Source of the DNA: Micropterus salmoides
Taxonomy: Eukaryota; Chordata; Actinopteri; Centrarchiformes; Centrarchidae
Direction of reading: 5' to 3'
Length of the DNA stretch: 64,000 bases
Assembly: GCF_014851395.1 (NCBI RefSeq)
Contig: NW_024041484.1
Coordinates: forward strand, 564,499-628,498
A program made the position numbers and the translations under genes. Below the pieces are notes generated by a model. That model saw only the letters and a list, made by a program, of their open reading frames with translations. It did no database searches and was not told the DNA's origin. Positions within the stretch are counted from its first letter, which is position 1, and every line of letters starts with the position of its first letter. Below, piece by piece: positions 1 through 10,537 of the stretch.

Positions 1-480
1 AAAATGCAGGAAAGTAAGACAAAGAGAACAATGACATCTGCATGTGTGGGTAAACTTTATGTTCCCTCCTTCATAGTCATCTGTGGTAGTAAGAGGCTGA
101 ACAGAAGTATATTTGTATTTATGTGATCTGTGAAACGGTGCCAAATTAAAAGTAGTTAGTTAGCATGCAAAGACTGTCTGTGTGAAGCATAGTATCTCTA
201 AAGATTTTAGCTTCAATGAAAAACACATCAATGTACATTACCAAAAGGAAAGAAGTTGCTTTGATGTTGCCATTAGCTGGCAGGTCCATTGTGGATTGAG
301 CCAGGCAGTTAATTGTTAAGTTGCAGTCTTTACCTATGTTGTGATACAGATGAGAGGTTCGAGAGGGTTGATGTGACGTGTGGAGATTCCCAGAATCCCA
401 GGTGATGCTGTCCCATACAGACAGCATCATGACAACAACATGATTGCTTCCATTTAAAAAGGGTCAGAAAAAAAGAATAG
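1..480. other. Unassigned flank
   Basis: No gene or repeat that I recognise. The longest open frame is on the minus strand and has no familiar motif. Confidence 0.4.
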
Positions 481-484
481 ATCT

Positions 485-2752
485 ATGGACACATTTTATA
501 TTTCAGCAGAAAGGAAAACTTGGAAGCGGATAGAGGGGATAGAAGGTGAAAGACAGAAAAAATTAAGATTAAGGATGGTTTACTTGTCTGTTGGGTCATG
601 GAACTGCCAGTCGGCAGTCAACAAAGCTGACTTCATCACTGCTTATGCTAAAACATTATCTCTTGGGCTACTGGCGCTCACTGAGACCTGGATCAAACCA
701 GAAAACTCTGCTACCCCTGCTGCGCTGTCCACCAATTACTCTTTCACCCACACCCCCTGGCCGTCTGGGAGGGGTGGGTGGGACTGGGTTCTTCATTTCC
801 AACAAATGGAAATTCACACAGCTGCTACCCCCGAATCAATATGCCTCCTTCGAATACCATGCTGTCTGTGTGTCCGCTCCGGTAAAGGTCTCCAGGACAA
901 ATGGGTAACTTTGTGGAGGAGCTAGAAACACTGCTGTCTTCAGTCCCAGAGCATGACTGTCCCCTACTTGTCCTTGGTGACATGAACATTCACTTAGACT
1001 ATTCAAACTCAGCAGACTTCCTGTGTCTGATTCAGTCCTTTGATCTAACACGGGTTCTCAGCCCCCCGACCCACAAAGCTGGCAAGGTGCTTGACCTCGT
1101 TCTTGTCCGAAACTGTGCCACAGAGTGCCTAACAGTCACACCTCTACATGTGTCTGACCGCTATTTCATTCAGTTCACAGTATGCCTACAGGAAAAGCCC
1201 ATTCTTCCAACACCATTGGTTTCACACTGCCGCAACCTGTCTCCTGCTCACTTTGCCTCAGTGGTAGCTTCCGCTCTACCCTCCCTCAACACATTTTCCT
1301 CACTTGAGGTCAATGATGCCACACACTCTCTGTGCTCTACACTAAGCTCGTGCCTGGATAGCCTGTGTCCTCTTTCCACCAAGCCTTTGACACAGTCAAC
1401 CACAGGATCCTGCTATCCGCTCTCTCAGCAATGGGCATCTCGAGTAAAGCACTCCTGTTGTTCGAATCCTACCTCTCGGGGCGTTCCTACAATGTTTTGT
1501 GGCAAGGACAATTATCCTCCTCCCACTGCCTCTCCACAGGGGTGCCCCAAGGCTCAGTGCTTGGGCTCCTACTCTTCTCAATTTACAGCACCTCACTGGG
1601 GCCGATCATTCGCTCGCACGGCTTCTCTTACCACTGCTACGCAGACGACACGCAACTCTACCAATCCTTCCCGCCAGGCGATCCCACTGTCTCTGCGCAG
1701 ATCACGGACTGTCTCTCGGATATATCTGCATGGATGAAGGCTTGCCACCTTCAACTAAACCTCTCTAAGACTGAACTCTTGGTCATTCCAGCCAAGCAAT
1801 CTATCCACCATAACATCAAACTACAAACTGACTCCGCAACCATCACTCCAGCCAAGGTGGTGAGAAACTTGGGTGTCATGATTGATGACCAGCTGTCCTT
1901 TTCAGACCATGTTGCTGCAGTCTCTCGTTCATGCCGCTTTGCTCTATACAACATAAGGAAAATCAGGCCCTACCTCACTCAGTAAGCCACCCAGCTTCTG
2001 GTACAGGCCATGGTTATCTCTCGCCTCGACTATTGCAATGCCCTCCTAGCAGGTCTTCCAGCTTGTGCGTTGAAACCCTTACAAATGGTTCAGAATGCAG
2101 CAGCGCGTCTGGTTTCTGATCAGCCCAAAAGAACTCATGTCACTCCATTACTCAGTGACCTCCACTGGCTCCCTGTGGCCTCCAGAATCAAATTCAAGTC
2201 ACTAATGCTTGCATACAGAGTGACTACTGGATCTGCATCCATCTACCTAAACTCCATAATACAAACTTACGTTCCTTCTTGGCCGCTAGGCTCCTCCAAC
2301 GAACGCCGCCTGGCTCTGCCATCCCTTCACACAAAGCAATCCCAGTCCCGGCTATTCTCATCTGTGACACCACGATGGTGGAACGAGCTACCACACGCCA
2401 TCAGAGCAGGGGCGTCCCTCTCTAACTTCAAGAAGCTCTTGAAAACTCATCTCTTCCGAGAACACTTCCTCTTATAACACCTCTCACTCCTAACCCCTAA
2501 CTTCTTCTTCTTCTATCCCCTACAATGATCTTGTATAGATTGCACTTTTTGTTAACTCTTACTTCCTTCCCTAGGTATCTACCCCATTGATGTGATATGT
2601 ACTGTGAGCTCTAACTAGTATTTATTGCTGCTCTTACTAGTATGTTTTGTCAATTGTAGATCTGTAATTGATGCTCTGTTGATGCTTGTATGAGGTTCCT
2701 CAAATGTCGCTTTGGATAAAAGCGTCTGCCAAATGAGTAAATGTAAATGGAA
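485..2752 (+). mobile_element. L2/Maui-like LINE, internally deleted
   Basis: Non-LTR retrotransposon of the L2 group, which copies itself through an RNA by endonuclease nicking and reverse transcription. Seen here: an apurinic-type endonuclease with WNCQSAVNKADF, LALTETWI and VLGDMNIHL; a reverse transcriptase with AFDTVNHRILLSAL, TGVPQGSVLG and CYADDTQLY; and a 3' untranslated tail (about 2700-2752) with GCTTTGGATAAAAGCGTCTG and short TGTAAATG-type repeats, the ending typical of fish L2 elements. The 5' end is probably truncated. A second, shorter piece of the same family lies at about 32455-32730. Confidence 0.88.
566..2477 (+). pseudogene. Broken L2 endonuclease-reverse transcriptase ORF
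   Basis: Coding remains of the LINE in several frames. The endonuclease starts in one frame (VYLSVGSWNCQSAV), moves to a second near 770 (GTGFFISNKWKF) and to a third near 901 (GNFVEELETLL to about 1370). The sequence then jumps directly into the reverse transcriptase at FHQAFDTVNHRILL, so the end of the linker and the first part of the polymerase (fingers) are missing. The catalytic YADD is intact near 1640, but a stop codon at about 1983 separates the palm from the C-terminal part (VISRLDYCNALLAGLP, TPRWWNELPHAIR) that ends at 2477. The element cannot make a working protein. The strand and order of domains are clear; exact frameshift points are estimates. Confidence 0.85.
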
Positions 2753-3029
2753 CATTAAAGCTGCAAGCAGCGTTGGGCGGGCCCTCGCACTTGTAGCGCG
2801 TCCGGGTGTGAGCCAGCTGAGTTGCATATTCTCGAGCTCTGCCGGTGCGGCTGTGAATTTGCAACGCGGTTCCGACGCCGCATCTTCATGTCACTTCCTG
2901 TGTCCACTATGTGGAGCTACATAGCACTTGCCGCTATGAATATAAATCGGTATTGGTGTGTAGATGTCTGCGGGGTGGGAGAGTTATCAAGCACGTAAAG
3001 TTTGTTTCAGATGTGAGCATGTACTGAAC

Positions 3030-4726
3030 AATAATGTACCCAAACAATAAAATAAATTCCTTTTATATTTCCCTGCCTTGTTGTTTATGTGTAAAAACAG
3101 AGGAAGAATGTGAGAACAGCACACATTTCATCGTTACTGTGTGTTAGAGCATGGGAGAACAGTGGATACTTTTAATACAGCCCACACCCCTAATACTGTG
3201 TAACTATAACAAGTAGAGAACAGAAGAAAAAGATGTTCTTTCTTTACAACTGTCTGCATAGCTTATTCATATTGTGTAATGAATGAAAATAAATAGGCCT
3301 ACTAGGCTCCTCTCTACTTTGACATTTAAGATTAGCTTGTTTGATCCACCTTCATACACATGTGACATTACTGTACAACTTGAGAAAGGTGAGTTGTTTT
3401 TTTGGGATTAAATGGACTTTATTAGCTGCTGCAGTGCAGGATGAACTCAGAATAGACCCATTTCTCACCTTATTATTCTAAATCATGCAACGAAGAAGAA
3501 GAAATGCATAATAAATCCTGGGACAAAATCTGTCCACAAATACTGTACAGCATGTAGTCTAATGAACAAGACTTGTGTTATAGCTGACTTGGGCAGTGAA
3601 ATGTTTAACTTTTTTAATTCATGTGGTCATAGTTGTCCACAACTCAAATCAGAATATAAGAAGAAATGTTTTATACCACCTCAAGAAGGCTTCCTATCAG
3701 AAAGGTAGGAAGGTATTTCAAATGTACAACTGCAGTACTTAAATCTAAGTAATTTCCCTGACATTTTTGTGTTACTTTACATTTAATAGACGCATGTAAC
3801 AGGTTTTATACTTCCTGTGAGTATAATCCAATCAATCTTATTTTCATACTGTATATCCGTTGTGTAATTTGATAAATTGTGTTGTATGTCGTGCTCGCAT
3901 CGCATCTCAGAGAAGACTCTGACTGCAACATGCGTCTTTGTAAAGAGAGAAACGGACAGAAAAAGTCTCTAACTCTGCCTGTCAGCTCGCTCTGTTCCGT
4001 TAAAACTGAATTTACCATACAGAATTGAATACGAGTGCACTCCAGATTTAGCTGCAGCTAGCTGACCGTGTGCTTCTCCCTATACCGCAGTTCTGTGTCC
4101 ATGCATGCAGCAAACTGAAAGCACTGTCTGTCGGAGCGTCTACGTGAAAAGAGAAGGAAGACATTGCTGGTAGTATTGTCTTCAGAGTTGTTAAACACCT
4201 CAGCGCACTGAAGGAAGCCATCTGACTGTGTGAGGGGCAAGATCGTTGATGTCTGCAGGCATAGTAGGCCTAGAGCTCTCCTGTCTGACTGGTCCACCAA
4301 TAGCAGAGAAGATGACCCCTTGAGACACAGCCCCTCCTCATTTGCATAATGAGACAGAAATTTAAAAGGACAGGCAGAAATAAATACCATGGGTGAAAAT
4401 AAATAAGGTAGAAAAATACAAAGGAAGAATAAAACAGACAAAAATATTAAAACACACAAATAAATAATATATTAAAAAAATTAGTAATAAATAAAGTTGA
4501 AGATTATAACGGAGAATAAATAAATAAGGTAATTATAACAAAGGTGAATAAGTAAAGGCACTAATTAAAATATATACATTTATGTCTCCTTGTATAATTT
4601 AATTACTACCTACATTTATTTATTTACTTTATTTTTTTGTGTATTCAATTGGATGCTTATTTATTTATTGAGCACTTATTTATTTCTGTATTTATTTCTG
4701 ACTGTGTCAGGATCGGTCCTCCATAG
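3030..4726. repeat. Foreign segment nested in copy 1
   Basis: The host sequence GCGGGGTGGGAGAGTTATCA occurs just before (about 2970) and just after (about 4727) this segment, as expected if it interrupts a tandem-repeat element. Its right part is shared with 38040-38691, and both copies stop at the same TCCTCCATA end, which fixes the right boundary. An inverted diverged stretch at about 48240-48400 matches about 3895-4070. No convincing coding frame. The left boundary is approximate. Confidence 0.6.
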
Positions 4727-5145
4727 CGGGGTGGGAGAGTTATCAAGCACGTAAAGTTTGGTGCAGATGTGAGCATGTACACTGAAGTTACAACAACTTC
4801 CTGTGTCGTGGCGAAGAGTTGATCTTTGACGCCACGCCACGGATACGGCCATTGACGAAAACTCGCAAATAGCACAACTTTTCATCTTCAATGCCTTTAG
4901 AAGGCACAGCACAAATTTGAAGTCGGTCGGACTAAATCCCTAGGAGGAGTTCGTTAAAGTACGAAGTGTGTAAATCATCCAAAATTTGACGTAAAATTCA
5001 AAATGGCCGACTTCCTGTTGATTTTAGGGCATCGCTCCAAGAGGCTTTTTTGTGCGTCTGGACAAGATACACGTACCACAGAAAATTCGTGCACGTAGGT
5101 GAAACGTGCGGCGGGGGCTGCTTCGTTAAAAGTCACTTCCTGTTG

Positions 5146-5159
5146 CCAGCAGGTGGCGC
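5146..5159 (+). promoter_or_regulatory. CTCF-core-like motif, array unit 1
   Basis: CCAGCAGGTGGCGC fits the vertebrate CTCF core CCASYAGRKGGCRS at every position. Binding is inferred only. Confidence 0.35.
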
Positions 5160-5614
5160 TATGACTGTGGGTGAATGTCGGCATGTACATGTGTTCAGGG
5201 TGGGACTCTCATCCTACATGTACAGTTTGGTCCAGATGTGAGCATGTACACTGAAGTTACGACAACTTCCTGTGTCATGGCGAAGAGCTGATCTTTGACG
5301 CCACGCCACGGACACGCCCATTGACGAAAACTTGCAAATAGCACAACTTTTCATCTTCAATGCCTTTAGAAGGCACAGCAGAAATTTGAGGTCGGTCAGA
5401 CTAAATCCCTAGGAGGAGTTCGTTAAAGTACGAAGTGTGTAAATCATCCAAAATTTGACATAAAATTCAAAATGGCCGACTTCCTCTTGGGTTTAGGCTA
5501 TGGCTCCAAGAGACTTTTTTGTGTGTCTGGACAAGATACACGTACCACAGAAAATTTGTGCACGTAGGTGAAACGTGCGGCGGGGGCTGCTTCGTTAAAA
5601 GTCACTTCCTGTTG

Positions 5615-5628
5615 CCAGCAGGTGGCGC
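5615..5628 (+). promoter_or_regulatory. CTCF-core-like motif, array unit 2
   Basis: Same 14-mer as unit 1, 469 bp further on. Confidence 0.35.
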
Positions 5629-6083
5629 TATGTCTGTGGGTGAATGTCAGCATGTACATGTGTTCAGGGCGGGACTCTCATCCTACATGTACAGTTTGGT
5701 GCAGATGTGAGCATGTACACTGAAGTTACAACAACTTCCTGTGTCATGGCGAAGAGCTGATCTTTGACGCCACGCCACGGACACGCCCATTGACGAAAAC
5801 TTGCAAATAGCACAACTTTTCATCTTCAATGCCTTTAGAAGGCACAGCAGAAATTTGAGGTCGGTCGGACTAAATCCCTAGGAGGAGTTCGTTAAAGTAC
5901 GAAGTGTGTAAATCATCCAAAATTTGACGTAAAATTCAAAATGGCCGACTTCCTGTTGGGTTTAGGCTATGGCTCCAAGAGACTTTTTTGTGCGTCTGGA
6001 CAAGATACACGTACCACAGAAAATTCGTGCACGTAGGTGAAACGTGCGGCGGGGGCTGCTTCGTTAAATGTCACTTCCCGTTG

Positions 6084-6097
6084 CCAGCAGGTGGCGC
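6084..6097 (+). promoter_or_regulatory. CTCF-core-like motif, array unit 3
   Basis: Same 14-mer, 469 bp after the previous one. Confidence 0.35.
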
Positions 6098-6551
6098 TAT
6101 GACTGTGGGTGAATGTCAGCATGTACATGTGTTCAGGGCGGGACTCTCATCCTACATGTACAGTTTGGTGCAGATGTGAGCATGTACACTGAAGCTACGA
6201 CAACTTCCGTGTCATGGCGAAGAGTTGATCTTTGACGCCACGCCACGGACACGCCCATTGACGAAAACTTGCAAATAGCACAACTTTTCATCTTCAATGC
6301 CTTTAGAAGGCACAGCACAAATTTGAAGTCGGTCGGACTAAATCCCTAGGAGGAGTTCGTTAAAGTACGAAGTGTGTAAATCATCCAAAATTTGACGTAA
6401 AATTCAAAATGGCCGACTTCCTGTTGATTTTAGGGCATCGCTCCAAGAGACTTTTTTGTGCGTCTGGACAAGATACACGTACCACAGAAAATTCGTGCAC
6501 GTAGGTGAAACGTGCGGCGGGGGCTGCTTCATTAAAAGTCACTTCCTGTTG

Positions 6552-6565
6552 CCAGCAGGTGGCGC
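6552..6565 (+). promoter_or_regulatory. CTCF-core-like motif, array unit 4
   Basis: Same 14-mer, 468 bp after the previous one. Confidence 0.35.
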
Positions 6566-7019
6566 TATGACTGTGGGTGAATGTCAGCATGTACATGTGT
6601 TCAGGGCAAGACTCTCATCCTACATGTACAGTTTGGTGCAGATGTGAGCATGTACACTGAAGATACGACAACTTCCGTGTCATGGCGAAGAGTTGATCTT
6701 TGACGCCACGCCACGGACACGCCCATTGACGAAAACTTGCAAATAGCACAACTTTTCATCTTCAATGCCTTTAGCAGGCACAGCAGAAATTTGAGGTCGG
6801 TCAGACTAAATCCCTAGGAGGAGTTCTTTAAAGTACGAAGTGTGTAAATCATCCAAAATTTGACGTAAAATTCAAAATGGCCGACTTCCTGTTGGGTTTA
6901 GCCTATGGCTCCAAGAGACTTTTTTGTGCGTCTGGACAAGATACACGTACCACAGAAAATTCGTGCACGTAGGTGAAACATGCGGCGGGGGCTGCTTCGT
7001 TAAAGGTCACTTTCTGTTG

Positions 7020-7033
7020 CCAGCAGGTGGCGC
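7020..7033 (+). promoter_or_regulatory. CTCF-core-like motif, array unit 5
   Basis: Same 14-mer, 468 bp after the previous one. The diverged sixth unit keeps only AGGTGGCGCTA. Confidence 0.35.
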
Positions 7034-7628
7034 TATGACTGTGGGTGAATGTCGGCATGTACATGTGTTCAGGGCGGGACTCTCATCCTAGATGTACAGT
7101 TTGGTGCAGATGTGAGCATGTACACTGAAGTTACAACAACTTCCTGTTTCATAGCGAGTCATCGACGCCACGGACACGCCCATTGACGAAAACGCGCAAA
7201 TAGCACAACTTTTCATCGTCAATGCCTTTAGAAGGCACAGCAGAAATTTGACGTCGATCCGACTAAATCCCTAGGAGGAGTTCGTTAAAGTACGAAGTGT
7301 GTAAATCATCCAAAAATGGCCGTAAAATTCAAAATGGCCGACTTCCTGTTGACTTTAGGCTATGGGTTCTTGAGGCTTTTTTGTGCGTCTTGATACGATA
7401 CATGTCCCCAGAAAATTTCGTACATGTAGGTTGAACGTGAACGAGGGGCTAATCTTTTCCAATTTTCTAGGTGGCGCTAGCGAGTCATTTTGCAACGCCC
7501 ATGTGCGAAACTTGTAGAATACGAAATTTTTCACCGGTTCTGACACGTTTGCAAATTTTGGTGAGTTTTCGAGAATGTTTAGGCCATGTCATTTGAGCCT
7601 ACTTTGCAGAAAAAAAAAAAAAAAAAAA

Positions 7629-8155
7629 ATCCGAGCAAATTCAATAGGGACCTCACACGGTCGTGCTCGGGCCCTAAATATATATAATCCGAGCAAATTC
7701 AATAGGGACCTCGCACGGTCGTGCTCGGGCCCTAATAATCCGAGCAAATTCAATAGGGACCTCACACGGTCGTGCTCGGGCCCTAAATATATAATCCGAG
7801 CAAATTCAATAGGGACCTCACACGGTCGTGCTCGGGCCCTAAATATAATCCGAGCAAATTCAATAGGGACCTCACACGGTCGTGCTCGGGCCCTAAAAAA
7901 AAATCCGAGCAAATTCAATAGGGACCTCGCACGGTCGTGCTCGGGCCCTAAATATATAATCCGAGCAAATTCAATAGGGACCTCGCACGGTCGTGCTCGG
8001 GCCCTAAATATAATCCGAGCAAATTCAATAGGGACCTCGCACGGTCGTGCTCGGGCCCTAATAATCCGAGCAAATTTAATAGGGACCTCGCACGGTCGTG
8101 CTCGGGCCCTAAATATAATCTTAGCAAATTCAATAGGGAATTCGCACGGTTGTGC

Positions 8156-8196
<41 letters not shown>

Positions 8197-8232
8197 CTTA
8201 GCAAATTCAATAGGGAATTCGCACGGTTGTGC

Positions 8233-8265
<33 letters not shown>

Positions 8266-8318
8266 CTTAGCAAATTCAATAGGGACTTCACACGGTCGTG
8301 CTTGGGCCCTAAATACAG
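7629..8318. repeat. 3' hairpin minisatellite, about 12 units
   Basis: About twelve units of roughly 50-60 bp, each reading CCGAGCAAATTCAATAGGGA followed by CCTCGCACGGTCGTGCTCGG and GCCCTAA. GCACG-GT-CGTGC forms a hairpin in every unit. Units are separated by short AT-rich spacers; two late units are diverged and flanked by (TA)n runs at about 8157-8193 and 8235-8263. Poly-A precedes the first unit. Confidence 0.9.
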
Positions 8319-8500
8319 ACTTCAAACTTGGAACCTGTAAGTTCTGCCATGCTTTACTCTATTTTGCATGGTAGCCTGTTGAACTTGGCACGTTCCACAG
8401 CTAATGTGGCTAGCGTGTATTGTAGGCGCACACTCTGACTGGAGCAGTGTTGAAATTTGTAATATTGAGGGACAGTCAAGAGAAACTGTGTTAACGTTAA
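8319..8500 (-). repeat. Fragment of a dispersed repeat (three copies in the window)
   Basis: On the minus strand it reads GCTAGCCACATTAGCTGTGG and then CTTACAGGTTCCAAGTTTGAAG. The same order of words is found on the plus strand at 40830-41010 and 63440-63610. It abuts the end of composite copy 1, which seems to have inserted into it. No coding frame. Confidence 0.6.
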
Positions 8501-9835
8501 AGGATAATTCAGGTATTTTTTAAACCTGGGCCCTATTTTCACGTAATTCGGTGTTGAAATGACTAGTACAAATCTGGGCAGTAGATGAACACAAACTTGA
8601 CTAGAGAATGTGCAGTCCTCCACGGTTACGCTGACCCATAAACTGGAGATATGAGAAACTGTGACTCAGATGACAGAAGTAAGAAACGATATGAAATGGA
8701 TACCATTATGTAAAATGTTACAAAGTTCTTAATATTTATGAGTTTATTTGCCAAAACAGATAAAAGCTACTTTTAAACAAATTAACACCCGTTTCATCAC
8801 ATAATTCCAGGTGCAACAAAATTATTAGCGTTGGCCAGGTCTCACATTTTCTCCGTGTTTAAGCAAGCTAGGTTACATCTGGTTAACTTTGGACCATTAC
8901 TGTTGCTAGTATTTGCCAGCTAATTTTACAGTCCTGCTCTCCGGATTGCCGTCTGCCTGAATCCATGTGAATGCAGCCTGCAGAAAGCATATTCTCTCTT
9001 CTTCATCCGTTGTTTCAGGCAGAAACAATGTGTGGTGTGGTGTCACAGCGGGTGAAGCCACTTTTTCGCATTTGTCAAAAAATGTATATTCTGATAAATG
9101 CTTTGGGGCATGTAAATGTAAATCTTATCGGATCACTTACAAGGAGTACGGTCTATGCAGCTACCAGGATTACAGTGTTTCTGCCGCTGCTCTAAGTTAT
9201 TGAACCATGCTTAAGTTGTACGATCATGCGCGGTAGACACTGGTGCCAACAGGAAGTAGCCCTGTAGTAGTATTTCATAGGACCAAAACTAGCTTCACTG
9301 CTCTCCATTCAAACCCGCGGGGTGGCTTCATCCAGTAATATACGGTATATGTAGTCTTCCCCTGCTGCTCCCTTCTACTCCCCTTGCTGTCTGTCCATTG
9401 TTGGCATCCATTTTTCAAAACAGGTAATCTGACCTTTGACCTATTTATAGGCCTATACAACATGTTTCCGTTGAATAACATTTTGTCAGCACTGAACTCG
9501 CCCCTGCTAAATAAATCTAACATTTTGATTGGTTGTGTTTGGATAAGGAAAGGAAGTCACTTGCTGTTAGATTTTTGTGTCTCAGTGTCTAGTTTTGCTG
9601 TTTGAGTGAGAGGTTTCAAAAATCGTGTGACAGATCTTGTGTGTAAGCAGTTGTAAAAAACTGTAATAGTAGAAAAAACTAACAAATTAAGTTCACTGTG
9701 TTTTTTGGCTTTTTAATCTGTGACAGAAGATATAACATTTGTGATTACATTATAACAGTAGCTGTAAACATTTCTTGATAGTACATCCATGAAGACTAAA
9801 TCGAACTGCAGCTGAATGAACTTCAAACTGTGATG
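8501..9835. other. Intergenic, nothing recognised
   Basis: AT-rich single-copy-looking sequence. Open frames are short and without motifs. Confidence 0.4.
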
Positions 9836-10531
9836 TCACCGGTGAACCAGCTTCCTTCTGCCGCTGACTCGTGTCCACAGGCTACGGGCTGTTTGGGCGA
9901 TGGTTACCCTGTGGGGCAGACGAAGGCTCCTCAGAGGTTCCCTAATACACGCTAGCACTCCTGGATCTGCAGGCTGCCCCAGGTATTCATGGGAAATGTA
10001 GTTTATTCTCTTCAGTTGTTTGCTGTAGTAGTTCCTCAGGTCGCAGAGCTCCTCAGCTGCAGTCTCAGAGATGATGGAGGCCTGGGAAGGAGAGCTGGGC
10101 ACAGTGTTAGTGGCTGTGTCACCACCTGGGGATGGAGAAGGAACTTCTGCTGCTGCCATTTTAGCATGGGGGTTCCTCCTCACTCTCTGAGGGGTGGTGG
10201 ATTTGCGTTTGGAACGAGGTTTATTTGGATGTGATGGAGTTTTCTGACCATCAATGTTATCTATAATGTTAATTTCAACATCAGCCTCAATAACATGCTG
10301 AGGCATGATGAATGTCCTCTTGTCTTCCTCTTCCTCTCCATGTCTGTATGTCAGCTGTTTTTTTGGTCTCTCTGTCCGTTTGTCTGTCTCTCTGACTGGC
10401 TTCAGGTCTTGTTTCCTTGACATGTTCCTCTGTTCTTTAAATTGTTTCTTTTTGGGATGTGGGGGACAGCTGTTGTCTATGACAATGGGGTCAAAGCTCA
10501 TATCATTCTCCTCCTTACTGGCCAATGTGTC
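9836..10531 (-). CDS. Terminal coding exon of an unrecognised gene
   Basis: An open frame of 231 codons and a TGA stop, entered from a good 3' splice site (TTACAG at 10532-10537), so translation probably continues from an upstream exon and not from a start codon here. The first two thirds are hydrophilic and rich in Lys, Arg and Glu, with basic clusters (HPKKKQF, PRSKRKS) that suggest a nuclear protein, and a Pro/Ser-rich stretch. The last 75 residues look folded, with AAEELCDLRNYYSKQLKRI and SHEYLGQPADPG. I do not recognise the family. It lies downstream of RECQL on the same strand, 2.5 kb from RECQL's stop. Upstream exons should lie to the right but I could not place them. It is not PYROXD1, which flanks RECQL in human. 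Confidence 0.6.
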   Translation of the reverse strand, partial: DTLASKEENDMSFDPIVIDNSCPPHPKKKQFKEQRNMSRKQDLKPVRETDKRTERPKKQLTYRHGEEEEDKRTFIMPQHVIEADVEINIIDNIDGQKTPSHPNKPRSKRKSTTPQRVRRNPHAKMAAAEVPSPSPGGDTATNTVPSSPSQASIISETAAEELCDLRNYYSKQLKRINYISHEYLGQPADPGVLACIREPLRSLRLPHRVTIAQTARSLWTRVSGRRKLVHR

Positions 10532-10537
10532 CTGTAA

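Larger units (their letters stand above)
4727..7600. repeat. 469-bp tandem array
   Basis: Landmarks such as GTGCGTCTGGACAAGATACA recur at about 5053, 5522, 5991, 6459 and 6928, that is every 468-469 bp, with a sixth diverged unit near 7380. Units share GTCGGACTAAATCCCTAGGA and AAAATTCAAAATGGCCGACT. Each of the first five units contains CCAGCAGGTGGCGC. The short open frames on both strands repeat with the unit and are not genes. Confidence 0.92.
2760..8318. mobile_element. Composite tandem-repeat element, copy 1
   Basis: A 5.6-kb repeat that begins at AAAGCTGCAAGCAGCG and ends at GGGCCCTAA. In order it holds a short 5' part (2760-3030), a nested foreign segment (about 3030-4726), a 469-bp tandem array (4727-7600) and a 3' minisatellite (7629-8318). 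Copy 2 at 17082-20295 has the same 5' part, nested segment and 3' end with near-identical sequence, but only one full 469-bp unit, so the length difference comes mainly from array expansion. No transposase or replicase frame is visible; it must be mobilised by another element's proteins or be a satellite-like duplication. A Helitron/Helentron relation is possible because each 3' unit is a hairpin followed by CTAA, but this is inference. Confidence 0.75.

Noticed and set aside
5050..6647. Identical 63-codon frames repeated four times
   Set aside because: They recur with the 469-bp unit and have no coding signal beyond that.
7575..8195. 206-codon open frame with a repeated ANSIGTSHGRARAL-type peptide
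   Set aside because: It is a translation of the 3' minisatellite. Units whose spacers happen to keep the frame give a repeated peptide; both strands are open in the same way.
7629..8318. CRISPR-like array of repeats
   Set aside because: Repeats are near-contiguous with only short AT spacers, in a vertebrate genome; it is a minisatellite.
2760..8318. Piggybac/Kolobok type because TTAA occurs at the left end
   Set aside because: The right end lacks TTAA and terminal inversion is weak; class left open.
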